A DNA stretch of 64,000 bases from Streptococcus pseudoporcinus LQ 940-04 (GTDB lineage Bacteria; Bacillota; Bacilli; Lactobacillales; Streptococcaceae). The stretch spans positions 682,001-746,000 of the forward strand of contig NZ_AEUY02000005.1 of assembly GCF_000188035.1 (NCBI RefSeq), written 5' to 3'. Below, one piece after another: positions 19,705 through 28,129 of the stretch. The translations under genes and the position numbers were made by a program. The first letter of the stretch is position 1; every line of letters begins with the position of its first letter. The notes under the pieces are model-generated. The model searched no databases. It saw only the letters and a program-made list of their open reading frames with translations, and was not told the DNA's origin.

Positions 19705-21960
19705 ATGTTAGAAGAGTTAAAAGCACTTTTAAAAAATCCAAAATTAATCATCACAATGATAGGCGTAGCATTGGTTCCAGCCTTATATAATTTATCCTTT
19801 CTTGGATCAATGTGGGATCCTTATGGTCGTGTAGAAGATTTACCGATAGCAGTAGTTAACCATGATAGGGCAGCTAAGTTGAATCAAAAGGATTTACATA
19901 TTGGTAAGGATATGGTAGACAAGATGTCTAAAAATAAAGATTTAGATTATCATTTTGTTTCAGAGAAAAAGGCTGAAAATGGCCTGCGAGATGGCGATTA
20001 CTATATGGTTGTCACCCTACCTAAAGACCTTTCGAAGAAGGCAACTACTTTATTAGAGAATAATCCTGAGAAGTTAGTTATCCAATATCAAACAAGTAGA
20101 GGTCATGGCATGGTCGCTTCAAAAATGAGTGAAGCAGCTATGGCTAAACTGAAATCATCGGTCTCTGATAATATCAGTCGAACTTATACAACCTCAGTTT
20201 TTCAAAGTATGAGTAACCTTCAGACTGGTTTAGAGGATGCTTCGACAGGTAGTGGGCAATTGGCTCAAGGTGCAAATAGTGCCAAAGTGGGTAGTCAAGA
20301 GATAACAAGGAATCTTGGAAGTCTTGCTAATGGTAGTCAAACCTTAAATCAAGGAGTTAATCAGCTTAATTCGGGATTAGTAACTTATACTGGCGGTGTA
20401 AGCCAATTGAATAATGGTATCAGCAAATTCTCTTCGCAGCTGCCCCTCTATTTAGATGCGATTAGTCAACTCTCTAATGGAGCAGGCCAACTAACAGCCG
20501 GTTTAAATAAGTTAGCATCAGAAACTACAATGAGTCAAGAAGAGACGCAAGGAGTTCAAGCTTTACAAGTAGGCTTACCACAGCTGAATAATGCTATACA
20601 AGAACTTAATAATGCTGTAAGTGGCCTGTCTGTCCCAAATACAGCTGACTTGATGGAAGCCTTAACTGGAATTTCAAATTTAGCGCAGGGGATTATTGAT
20701 AGTGAAGCTAGTTCAACAAGTAGTAAGTTGGCTTCATTACAAGCGACATCCACTTATAAAAGTTTAACTCCTGAACAGCAAGCTGAATTGAGTCAGGCTA
20801 TCTCGGCAACCCCATCGAATGCGACAGCGGGTGCTCAAAGGATTCTTGCTATCACAACAGTCTTGAAAACAAAATTAGCAAACTTGCCGAATAATTCAAA
20901 TGTGAGTCAGTTACAAGCTAGTGTTAATAAAATTGCTAATTTATCGAATCAAGCTTTACCGCAAGCCAGTGCTGCACTAGTAAAACTTTCAGCTGGGGTA
21001 AAATCTGTCAATAGTGGTGTTACAAATCAACTTTTACCTGGAAGTTACAAGATAAGTTCAGCTCTTGCAAGTCTTAATAGCAAAAATCAAGAGATACTGA
21101 CAGGATTGACAGCTATTTCAAGTGGCTCTAAACGGTTGAATGCTAATTCCAATGCTCTATTGGATGGAACTCAGAAGTTAGCTACAGGAACTAATGATTT
21201 GTCACAAGGAGCTATTCAGTTGACAAACGGTAGTGCTAAGTTGACAGATGGTTTGACAACTATGTCAAGCGGCTTATCAACTTTACAAATGTCATTGGCA
21301 GAGGCTTCTCACAAGCTTAATTTAGTAAGTGTCAAAGAAAAGAATGCTAAAGCGGTAGCTTCCCCAGTGGCCTTATCTGAAAAAGATAACGATAGTGTTA
21401 AAACTAACGGTATTGGTATGGCTCCCTATATGATAGCTGTTTCATTAATGGTAGTAGCCTTATCAACTAATGTTATCTTTGCTACTTCGCTGTCAGGAAG
21501 ACCAGTTAAAAATCGTTGGGATTGGGCTAAACAAAAATTCATTATCAATGGTTTTATATCAACTTTAAGTTCCTTGATTCTATATGGAGCTATTCAATTC
21601 CTTGGATTTGAAGCAAATTATGAACTAAAAACTTTAACTTTCATTATCTTAAGTGGTTGGACCCTTATGGCATTAGTGACTGCTCTTGTTGGTTGGGATG
21701 ATCGTTACGGTTCCTTTGCTTCTCTAGCAATGTTGTTATTACAAGTAGGTTCGTCAGGAGGTTCCTACCCGATAGAATTAAGTGGTCGATTCTTCCAAAC
21801 CTTACACCCATATCTCCCAATGTCTTATATTGTTTCAGGTTTACGCGAAACAATTTCTTTGACTGGTCATATTGGACTTGAAGTCAACATTTTGACAGGA
21901 TTTTTAGTAGGCTTCCTAGTACTTGCTCTAATTATTTATCGCCCAAAAAACTCACAGTAA
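19705..21960 (+). CDS. YhgE/Pip-family membrane protein
   Basis: 751 residues. One transmembrane segment near the N-terminus (about 14-33), a long extracellular region of roughly 530 residues with repeated Gly-x-Gln-x-Leu and Asn/Ser-Gly heptad-like units (QLAQGANSAK, QTLNQGVNQLNSG), and about five C-terminal membrane segments of ABC-2-permease type. The family includes phage infection protein and is distantly like the type VII secretion component EsaA; its physiological substrate is unknown. GAGGAG precedes the ATG. Divergent from tetR and followed by a DUF1304 gene. Confidence 0.88.
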   Translation: MLEELKALLKNPKLIITMIGVALVPALYNLSFLGSMWDPYGRVEDLPIAVVNHDRAAKLNQKDLHIGKDMVDKMSKNKDLDYHFVSEKKAENGLRDGDYYMVVTLPKDLSKKATTLLENNPEKLVIQYQTSRGHGMVASKMSEAAMAKLKSSVSDNISRTYTTSVFQSMSNLQTGLEDASTGSGQLAQGANSAKVGSQEITRNLGSLANGSQTLNQGVNQLNSGLVTYTGGVSQLNNGISKFSSQLPLYLDAISQLSNGAGQLTAGLNKLASETTMSQEETQGVQALQVGLPQLNNAIQELNNAVSGLSVPNTADLMEALTGISNLAQGIIDSEASSTSSKLASLQATSTYKSLTPEQQAELSQAISATPSNATAGAQRILAITTVLKTKLANLPNNSNVSQLQASVNKIANLSNQALPQASAALVKLSAGVKSVNSGVTNQLLPGSYKISSALASLNSKNQEILTGLTAISSGSKRLNANSNALLDGTQKLATGTNDLSQGAIQLTNGSAKLTDGLTTMSSGLSTLQMSLAEASHKLNLVSVKEKNAKAVASPVALSEKDNDSVKTNGIGMAPYMIAVSLMVVALSTNVIFATSLSGRPVKNRWDWAKQKFIINGFISTLSSLILYGAIQFLGFEANYELKTLTFIILSGWTLMALVTALVGWDDRYGSFASLAMLLLQVGSSGGSYPIELSGRFFQTLHPYLPMSYIVSGLRETISLTGHIGLEVNILTGFLVGFLVLALIIYRPKNSQ

Positions 21961-21969
21961 GGAGTAAAA

Positions 21970-22326
21970 ATGTCTTTCTTAACATTGCTTTTATCAACTT
22001 TGACAGCATGTGAACAGCTCTATATTATGTATTTAGAGACTTTTGCAACAACTTCGGTAACAACACAGAAAGTATTTCAGTTGACACAAGCGGAATTAAA
22101 AGATAAAACAATAGTGAATCTCTTTAAAAATCAAGGAATTTACAATGGAGTGATTGCTTTTTTACTTTTATATGGAATCTTTATATCGCCTAATAGTGAG
22201 ATTGTTGCTCTATACTTAATTAATGTTATTACTGTGGCTATATATGGGGCAATAAGCGTAGATAAGAAAATTCTTTTTAAACAAGGTAGCTTAGCTATTC
22301 TGGCCTTAATCAGCATGATTTTATAG
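21970..22326 (+). CDS. DUF1304 small membrane protein
   Basis: 118 residues with about four hydrophobic segments and the DUF1304 pattern (CEQLYIMYLETF, LFKNQGIYNGVIAFLLL). Function unknown. AAGGAGTAAAA precedes the ATG 9 bp after the YhgE stop, so the two form a TetR-linked operon. A short inverted-repeat element begins 6 bp after its stop codon. Confidence 0.85.
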   Translation: MSFLTLLLSTLTACEQLYIMYLETFATTSVTTQKVFQLTQAELKDKTIVNLFKNQGIYNGVIAFLLLYGIFISPNSEIVALYLINVITVAIYGAISVDKKILFKQGSLAILALISMIL

Positions 22327-22332
22327 CAAAAT

Positions 22333-22491
22333 GAGTCTGGGACAAAAAGATATTAATTTTTGAGATTCCCTGCCATTAATTTTTCCAATTGATAAATGAA
22401 ACCCAAAAAGCGAACAAAACTCATTTTCTGATACTCAGAATACTGTCTTGTTCGCTTTTTATATTTGAGCTTAGACTTTTGTCCCAGACTT
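22333..22491. mobile_element. MITE-like element, copy A (159 bp)
   Basis: Non-coding element bounded by gagtctgggacaaaa and ttttgtcccagact. Apart from 23 extra bases and one substitution in the terminal repeat, its reverse complement matches the element at 41638-41773. An internal stem (aaaaagcgaacaa and its near-complement) with T runs on both sides makes it a two-way terminator between the convergent DUF1304 and DUF4097 genes. Its left and right ends correspond to the two ends of the IS1182-like element at 28004-29723, so it is probably mobilised by that family. Confidence 0.75.
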
Positions 22492-22496
22492 TTCTT

Positions 22497-23405
22497 TTAT
22501 TCTACTGTAATGTCACCAACTTTATTGATAATGTTTAGTTGGTTTTTAGAATCACTTTTTAAATTAGTAGTTATTTCGGAGTCATCTGAATTTTTATTGG
22601 TTTTAAGTGCTAAATCATGATCTTTTAACTGAATGTCAGCGTTACCCCTGTTTAACTTTAAACTGTTTTTATCGTTAAAGGTGATATCAGTGGCGGTGAA
22701 ATCGCCAGCTTTCAATATTAACTGTGAGTTTGCAATACTTGAAGAACCAAATTCCAGATTTCCGGCATTAACATTTATCTTACTATTACTAATATGACTG
22801 TCGTTAACTGTCACCTCGCCTGTATGGAGAGTTAATTGTCCTTCCATTATCTTAGAAGAATCAACGGAAAAATTTCCGGTTGATAATAGGAAGTCAATTG
22901 TTTGAATTTGACTATTTTCTATCTGTAATTCCCCAGTTTTTAATTTCCCTTTTAAACTAGTGAGTTTCCTACCCTTAGGAAGGGTAATTTGAATAGAGTA
23001 GTCAGATTTTACGTCAAAATAACTATTTTTTTGAATATTAGTGAGATTTCGTAAGGTCAAGAAATTGATGATTGGTTTACGTTTAAACATTTTAGACTTG
23101 TCACTTATGGATAAGGTCTTCCCTGTTTGCTCAATTTTGACAGGATATTTTTTATCGACATAATAAGTAATGCTGGCTTTCTCTTGATTTCCGGTTTTTA
23201 TGATAATATCTGAAACATTGCAGTCAAGTAAAAGATGATCAAAGTCTGCTATTTTTTCAGTTTTATAATGCTTATTCTTTGATGAATTGGTATAAGGTGA
23301 TAAATCTGACCAGCCACCTCTAACGTAGCCTAAACCAGCCAAGGTGACTCCTGAAAGCAATAAACAAAGCGCTGTAATAAAGCTTATTTTTTTCAAAGTT
23401 CTCAT
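22497..23405 (-). CDS. DUF4097 beta-strand-repeat envelope protein
   Basis: 302 residues. An N-terminal hydrophobic segment (about 8-28) serves as signal or anchor. The rest is a repetitive beta pattern (LKAGDFTATDITF, NVNAGNLEFGSSSI) of DUF4097 type, a right-handed parallel-beta fold probably exposed outside the membrane. It is the last gene of the PadR-DUF1700-DUF4097 operon and overlaps DUF1700 by 4 bp. Related proteins in Firmicutes are tied to cell-envelope stress, but no function is demonstrated here. Confidence 0.85.
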   Translation of the reverse strand: MRTLKKISFITALCLLLSGVTLAGLGYVRGGWSDLSPYTNSSKNKHYKTEKIADFDHLLLDCNVSDIIIKTGNQEKASITYYVDKKYPVKIEQTGKTLSISDKSKMFKRKPIINFLTLRNLTNIQKNSYFDVKSDYSIQITLPKGRKLTSLKGKLKTGELQIENSQIQTIDFLLSTGNFSVDSSKIMEGQLTLHTGEVTVNDSHISNSKINVNAGNLEFGSSSIANSQLILKAGDFTATDITFNDKNSLKLNRGNADIQLKDHDLALKTNKNSDDSEITTNLKSDSKNQLNIINKVGDITVE

Positions 23406-23986
23406 ACTGTTTGACCTTTCTTTATCATTTTTTGAATGAGGAGTGCTCCGCCACGTATAAGGGCGGCACAGGCTTCAAATCCAAGTATTATAGCTAAGAG
23501 AGAGCCGCCAATCATCATTAGGCCCATACCCAAGCTAAGAATTGTTGAGTTGATAGAAGTTGATAAGTAGCTAAAACTGTCAAATAAGACATAACAACCA
23601 TTGGCGAAAAATGAGATGCCTAGAACAATTAATGAAAATATGAGTGCTGCAATGACTACTATTATAGCAAAAATTAGGCTTAAGATAGCGAGGAAGATTG
23701 GTATCGCAGTAGGTGCTGCTAGGATTGACAGAATTGTCAACCAAATAATTTTGGCGTAGTGTTTAGGTCTCTTGTTTTCAATTTCAATTTTACCTTCAAG
23801 TAAACGGCCTATAATTTCACTGGCTGCTTCTTTAGGACTGCCTAGATCAGCAATGACTTTTTCTTCATTTTCAGGACCAGCTTCGTCAAAGTATTCGGTA
23901 AAGTAATCCATTGCTTCTAGATAATCGTCTTCTGGCAATTTTCGGAGCTGATTTTGTAGCTCTGCTAAATAGTCAGTTCTTGTCAT
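23402..23986 (-). CDS. DUF1700 (HAAS domain) membrane protein
   Basis: 194 residues. The N-terminal part (MTRTDYLAELQNQLRKLPED and the acidic stretch YFTEYFDEAGPENEE) is a HAAS/DUF1700 domain, followed by three to four membrane segments. Such proteins are encoded with PadR regulators and may pass an envelope signal to them. It overlaps padR by 14 bp and DUF4097 by 4 bp, so the three are tightly coupled. GGGAG lies 8 nt before the ATG. Confidence 0.85.
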   Translation of the reverse strand: MTRTDYLAELQNQLRKLPEDDYLEAMDYFTEYFDEAGPENEEKVIADLGSPKEAASEIIGRLLEGKIEIENKRPKHYAKIIWLTILSILAAPTAIPIFLAILSLIFAIIVVIAALIFSLIVLGISFFANGCYVLFDSFSYLSTSINSTILSLGMGLMMIGGSLLAIILGFEACAALIRGGALLIQKMIKKGQTV

Positions 23987-24299
23987 GGCGGAGACTCCCT
24001 TCTATAATTGCATCTAAACTTGCTTTATAGTTTTGCCATTCTTCTTCAAGAAAAGCAAGTTGTGTTTGTCCTTCTGTCGTTAATTGATAGTACTTACGTT
24101 GGCGTCCTTGATGTTCTTGGCTATAGGTTCTGAGATAATCGGCCTTCTCCAACTTTTTGAGGATGGGATAGAGGGTCGATTCCTTAATGTTGCTGACCAG
24201 TTTGATGTTTTGGCTGATATCATAGCCATAGGAATCCTGGTCTTTGACGATAGACAAGATTAAAAATTCAATCAAGGTAGCTGATACGGGAAAATACAT
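23973..24299 (-). CDS. PadR-family transcriptional regulator
   Basis: 108 residues: a winged helix with the PadR pattern ILSIVKDQDSYGYDISQNIK and STLYPILKKLEKADYL, then a short C-terminal dimerisation helix. AAGGAGG precedes the ATG. It heads the operon with DUF1700 and DUF4097 and probably represses it through the A/T-rich repeats at 24321-24410. Confidence 0.92.
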   Translation of the reverse strand: MYFPVSATLIEFLILSIVKDQDSYGYDISQNIKLVSNIKESTLYPILKKLEKADYLRTYSQEHQGRQRKYYQLTTEGQTQLAFLEEEWQNYKASLDAIIEGSLRHDKN

Positions 24300-24320
24300 A
24301 CCATTACCTCCTTCAATGGG

Positions 24321-24410
24321 TAAAAATTTTATATATAAATATTTTATACATAAAGTATATGATAAAAATAAAGAGAAGTCAATAGATAATATATAAAAAT
24401 TTTATATATT
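24321..24410 (-). promoter_or_regulatory. padR operon promoter flanked by two PadR operator candidates
   Basis: Minus-strand promoter: -35 TTGACT (24377-24382), 17-bp spacer, -10 TATACT (24354-24359). Just upstream of -35 is a perfect 23-bp palindrome, aatatataaaa-a-ttttatatatt (24388-24410). Downstream of the start site the 15-mer taaaaattttatata (24321-24335) repeats part of that palindrome (24394-24408). Operators on both sides of a promoter suit autorepression. Confidence 0.6.
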
Positions 24411-24484
24411 TTAAAAAGTAATTTCTTGACCTTCCTTACTATTTTTTGTAATCTTGGGACATAAGAAGAACGAGAAGGAACAAT

Positions 24485-25099
24485 ATGAAGAAAACAATTA
24501 AGGATTTGATTAAAAACCATAAACCAGAGCCCTTGGGTGAACAAAAAGAGTATGCAGTTTTTTTACCTCTACTTTGGCAAAATGAAGGGTGGTATATTTT
24601 GTATGAGGTAAGGAGTCAACATATTTCCCAGCCGGGTGACGTATCCTTTCCAGGTGGTCGTGTTGAAAAGAATGAAACATCTCAAAATGCTGCTATTAGA
24701 GAAACTATGGAAGAATTGAATGTTTCTGCAGATAAAATAGAAATCTGGGGTGAAATTGATTACATCGTTCAATCGAAGCGGACGATTCATTGTTTTGTGG
24801 GCCAGTTACATTGTCAAGATTGGCAAGCATTAGCTTATAATGAAGAAGTTGATCATCTTTTTGTAGTTCCGTTAGACTATTTACGGAAAACAAAGCCGAT
24901 TTATTATGACTTGCCTCAAAGCGTTAAAGAAGAAAGTAATTTTCCTTTTGATCGGATTCGCAACGGCCAAAAATATGCTTTCTCAAATCAGGTTGCGCAT
25001 ATTCCTTTCTATGAAGGGTTAGAGGAGACCATTTGGGGCATGACTGCTCAGTTTACAGATTGTTTCATTCAACTGATAAAAGATAGTAATAAAGAATAG
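24485..25099 (+). CDS. Nudix hydrolase (CoA-pyrophosphatase-like)
   Basis: 204 residues. VSFPGGRVEKNETSQNAAIR followed by ETMEELNV contains the Nudix box, with the upstream PGDVSFPGG pattern typical of the NuCoA (YeaB-like) subgroup that cleaves coenzyme A or its derivatives. AGAAGGA precedes the ATG. A candidate promoter TTGACC-17-TAATCT lies at 24426-24454. It is divergent from padR and ends before a bidirectional terminator. Confidence 0.82.
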   Translation: MKKTIKDLIKNHKPEPLGEQKEYAVFLPLLWQNEGWYILYEVRSQHISQPGDVSFPGGRVEKNETSQNAAIRETMEELNVSADKIEIWGEIDYIVQSKRTIHCFVGQLHCQDWQALAYNEEVDHLFVVPLDYLRKTKPIYYDLPQSVKEESNFPFDRIRNGQKYAFSNQVAHIPFYEGLEETIWGMTAQFTDCFIQLIKDSNKE

Positions 25100-25168
25100 T
25101 ATCCTGGCAGAGAGTAAGTAATTTTTTCAATTATTGTTTTTGAATGTGGAAAAGGTATGACCTAACAG

Positions 25169-25202
25169 ACAAAAAAGTGTTGGATTCCCAACACTTTTTT
25201 GT
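25169..25202. terminator. Bidirectional terminator
   Basis: 15-bp perfect stem acaaaaaagtgttgg with a 4-nt loop, between the convergent Nudix and DUF368 genes. Confidence 0.93.
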
Positions 25203-25206
25203 AATA

Positions 25207-26049
25207 CTATTTATATTTATCCTCTAATTTGCTCATCCATAATCCTAACCAAATACCGAGTCCGAATAGAAGCAAAGCCATACCCAAAGTAAATAATCCT
25301 GCTCCGCTATAATTAATAGCTTCGGGACTATGAGGAACAGGGATAAGAATGAGAAGGGTGCTAGATAGAATGATGCCAATAATGAAATGGTAAACCCGGG
25401 AGTGATAGTGAGTTAAAGCGTAATCCATAGCTTTTGAAAAAGCAGCAATGGCTAATAGGCCCCCTACAGCGATTGGGAAAAATGTTCCAATCAAATCAAG
25501 TGATTTAAAACCTTGGAGCATTGGGGAGTAGAGACCAAGAATCAATAATAGATTTGATGGGCTGAGACCGGGCACTAATACGCCAAGAGCAATGAGAGCA
25601 CCTGCTAGAATAAAAGTAGCAAAATTAACAGGAAGATTGCCAAGAAGATCATTCAAAAAATAAAGGAAGAGACCAGAGATAACAAAACTAGACCAGAACC
25701 AAATATGATCCTTATAATGACGCTTAGATTTTTTGGTTGACTCAACCAGTAAACTAGGTAATGTACCAAGGATAGCACCAGCAAATCCCCATAATACTGG
25801 TACTTGGAAATGCTTTAGAAGATATTCGACAGGGAAAGAGAAGAGGGCAATTCCTAAAATGCCACCAATTCCAACAGGTAGAAAGAAGAGGACATTTTCT
25901 ATGAAATTTTTGCGAATATGGGCTAAAAAACGGATGAGCCGCTCGTAAATTCCTAATATTGCTGCCAAAACACCTCCGGAAACACCGGGTAAGATAAAGC
26001 CTAAAGCGATGATCATCCCTTTAAAAAGCCGACCTAGAATAGAAATCAT
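25207..26049 (-). CDS. DUF368 membrane protein
   Basis: 280 residues with eight or so hydrophobic segments. The hallmark GLSPSNLLLILGLY and the N-terminal FILPGVSGG fit DUF368; members have been linked to undecaprenyl-phosphate flipping, which I apply here only as a family inference. The frame is open 9 codons upstream, but AAAGGAGG precedes the ATG at 26049, so that start is chosen. Confidence 0.88.
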   Translation of the reverse strand: MISILGRLFKGMIIALGFILPGVSGGVLAAILGIYERLIRFLAHIRKNFIENVLFFLPVGIGGILGIALFSFPVEYLLKHFQVPVLWGFAGAILGTLPSLLVESTKKSKRHYKDHIWFWSSFVISGLFLYFLNDLLGNLPVNFATFILAGALIALGVLVPGLSPSNLLLILGLYSPMLQGFKSLDLIGTFFPIAVGGLLAIAAFSKAMDYALTHYHSRVYHFIIGIILSSTLLILIPVPHSPEAINYSGAGLFTLGMALLLFGLGIWLGLWMSKLEDKYK

Positions 26050-26252
26050 GAAATCCTCCTTTAACGATAGTCTCATTATTGTAACATAAACTTGCTTTTT
26101 TATAAATGAGAATATTATTACTTGTCAATCTGTTGACACATGTGTAAAGTAAAAGAAGTTAATATAAAATGGGCGTCATTTCAGCACAATGTCAAAAACT
26201 TTTGATAGCCCAAAACAAGAGGTTAGCATAAACTTAAGTTGAAAGGAGACAT

Positions 26253-26837
26253 ATGGAATTAGGAGAAAAATTGAGTTCATGCAGAAAAAAAGCAGGATTC
26301 TCACAAGAAGACTTAGCGGAAAAAATCTATGTTTCACGACAAACCATTTCAAATTGGGAGAATAACAGATCCTATCCTGATATTCACAGTCTAATTGCTT
26401 TGGTCAATCTTTTTAACCTAAGTCTAGATCAGTTAGTAGAAGGAGATATTGATGAAATGAAAAAAATTGTTCAAAGGGATGATTTAAAGAAATTCAATCG
26501 AGATGGTTGGGCAATGACAATAGGCTTACTTATTATGGCCTTGACAGCTTATCCACTCATCTATTTTTTAGGTAAGGGAGGTTTTGTTATTTTTATTTTT
26601 GAATGGTTTGTGGTTATGTATTTTGCTTTACGCATTGAAAAATTTAAAAAAGAAAATAGCGTCCAAACCTATAAAGAAATTTTAGCTATATCTAAAGGTC
26701 AAACACTAAATAGAGTTGAGACTATTAAAGAAAAAGCTAAGTATCCTTATCAGAACCCTTTGATTGTACTAGGCGTTACAGTTGTATTTTGTCTAATTAC
26801 AGGTCTATCAGCACTTTTGATAAATAACCTATTTTAA
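26253..26837 (+). CDS. XRE-family regulator with membrane-spanning C-terminus
   Basis: 194 residues. An XRE helix-turn-helix fills residues 1-65 (KAGFSQEDLAEKIYVSRQTI, SNWENNRSYPD). Hydrophobic segments at about 90-112, 112-128 and 168-190 suggest it is tethered to the membrane. Such proteins can act as membrane-bound sensors; the target genes are unknown. GAAAGGAGACAT precedes the ATG. It appears monocistronic; the 200-bp region upstream holds its leader and nothing else I recognise. Confidence 0.85.
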   Translation: MELGEKLSSCRKKAGFSQEDLAEKIYVSRQTISNWENNRSYPDIHSLIALVNLFNLSLDQLVEGDIDEMKKIVQRDDLKKFNRDGWAMTIGLLIMALTAYPLIYFLGKGGFVIFIFEWFVVMYFALRIEKFKKENSVQTYKEILAISKGQTLNRVETIKEKAKYPYQNPLIVLGVTVVFCLITGLSALLINNLF

Positions 26838-26867
26838 TGATAAAAAGGTGACCATCTGGATACCTTT

Positions 26868-26895
26868 AAGTGAAGGTAAAGATTTTCACTTTTTA
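26868..26895. terminator. Terminator between XRE and Nudix genes
   Basis: AAGTGAA, 10-nt loop, TTCACTT followed by TTT, between convergent genes. The A-rich arm allows weaker use on the minus strand. Confidence 0.6.
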
Positions 26896-26896
26896 T

Positions 26897-27391
26897 TTAC
26901 CAATTTTTCTTATCTAAATAATAGTTTAGAAAAGAAGCTGCTAGACTATGCGGAAAAATATTTTGTCGTGCTTCCTCAGGACTATACCAGTCGTAAGCAT
27001 CTATCTCATGATTAGCTTGAAAGTCACCATCGTCTTTGACAAATACTGTAAAGTTACACATGAGAGTGTTTGAAGGTTCAAAGAATTGACTTTTGTTAAA
27101 AGAAATTGACAAGCCTGTCAAGCCGGTTTCTTCTTTCAACTCTCGTAAAGCAGTCTCTTCAAGACTTTCACCTTTACTAACATAACCTGCCACTAAGATT
27201 TTCCGAGGGCGACCATATTGTTGGATTAGGAGAATTTTATGGTTGCTTTGGTTGACAACAATTAAACTGACAGCAGTGTTAAAGCTGGGAAAACGGAATT
27301 GTTCACAATGTGAACAAAAGGGAATTTGGCCTTCATTTTCCAATTCTTTGGCAATCAGTTTTGTGCCACATTCTTGACAATGTTTTTGCAT
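26897..27391 (-). CDS. Nudix hydrolase with N-terminal zinc ribbon (NudC-like)
   Basis: 164 residues. CQEC near residue 5 and CSHC near residue 26 form a zinc ribbon, followed by a Nudix domain with GYVSKGESLEETALRELKEE as the box. The layout resembles NADH pyrophosphatase, but the protein is shorter and lacks NudC's N-terminal domain, so the substrate is open. AAGGAAG precedes the ATG. The transcript ends at the stem shared with the XRE gene. Confidence 0.85.
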   Translation of the reverse strand: MQKHCQECGTKLIAKELENEGQIPFCSHCEQFRFPSFNTAVSLIVVNQSNHKILLIQQYGRPRKILVAGYVSKGESLEETALRELKEETGLTGLSISFNKSQFFEPSNTLMCNFTVFVKDDGDFQANHEIDAYDWYSPEEARQNIFPHSLAASFLNYYLDKKNW

Positions 27392-27721
27392 GGTTACTTC
27401 CTTAGATGATAATTTGTATTTTTGTCTATTATAACATTTCTTGCAACAAGGAACCTGAGATCTTTGAAATAGTAATCTAAATACTAGTCGTGTAAATTCT
27501 TGCTGTAAACAGTCTTGTCAATTCACTGATGTGATTTAAAGGCAAACTTGGGACAGTGAGGTTCATAGGCATCATTTCTCAGCTAATTATTGTGACGCTC
27601 TATTTGCTGAAGAAATTTAGGCTTCTAGGTGGAGAAATCTCAGCTCCCCCACCTACATTGATACGGGCTGAAGTGGCACTATTGAGTATACAGAGGTGTT
27701 GGCCGTTTTCCAAAGTTCTTG

Positions 27722-27952
27722 CTACCGGTTTACTAACTGCCTAAACCAGTTTTGGTCACAACCAGCCATAGCCAATCGTTCATCATCAAAAGTATGGTGA
27801 GAGGCATTCAAACCAAGCATTATAGTTATCTCATGTTAAAAGCCTAAGGATTAGGGCCTCTGTTTCAATAATCAATTTTTCCAATAAGATTTCTCCTTTG
27901 AATTGAATAGGTCTTTAAGAGTGTTACTTTCTTGTAATGTTAATTAAAACAT
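27722..27952 (-). pseudogene. Decayed short coding sequence, unidentified
   Basis: On the minus strand AAGGAGG is followed by ATG at 27952, but the frame has stops at codons 3, 27, 34 and 39 before a coherent stretch of 38 residues (including SHHTFDDERLAMAGCDQNWF) to a stop at 27722. The ribosome binding site and long coherent segment suggest a former gene. The rest of the 27392-28003 gap holds no intact gene; a 62-codon plus-strand frame at 27556 has no ribosome binding site. Confidence 0.3.
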
Positions 27953-28036
27953 AGGCTTGACCTCCTTGTATTTATTGTGTCAATAGTAGCATAGAAATAA
28001 AATGAGTCTGGGACAAAAGTCTTCTTGACTAAAACA

Positions 28037-28066
28037 AAAAAGCAACGGTTTTTGCCGTTGCTTTTT
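28037..28066. terminator. Hairpin terminator inside IS left end
   Basis: 12-bp perfect stem aaaaagcaacgg with a 6-nt loop and T-rich 3' side. It would block read-in transcription before the transposase promoter. Confidence 0.85.
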
Positions 28067-28093
28067 GCATGGTTGCGATAGTCTTGATAAAAT
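28065..28093 (+). promoter_or_regulatory. Transposase promoter
   Basis: -35 TTGCAT (28065-28070), 17-bp spacer, -10 TAAAAT (28088-28093). The -35 overlaps the foot of the left-end terminator. Confidence 0.65.
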
Positions 28094-28129
28094 AGAATTG
28101 TCCAGAAACACTTTAGAAAGGCTATCCCC

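Noticed and set aside
19575..19754. 60-residue N-terminal extension of the TetR regulator
   Set aside because: It would overlap the divergent yhgE start and its promoter; AAAGGAG sits right before the ATG at 19574, and TetR proteins start just before the helix-turn-helix.
27556..27744. Plus-strand 62-codon frame before the IS
   Set aside because: No ribosome binding site, no recognisable family, and it lies opposite a decayed minus-strand gene.
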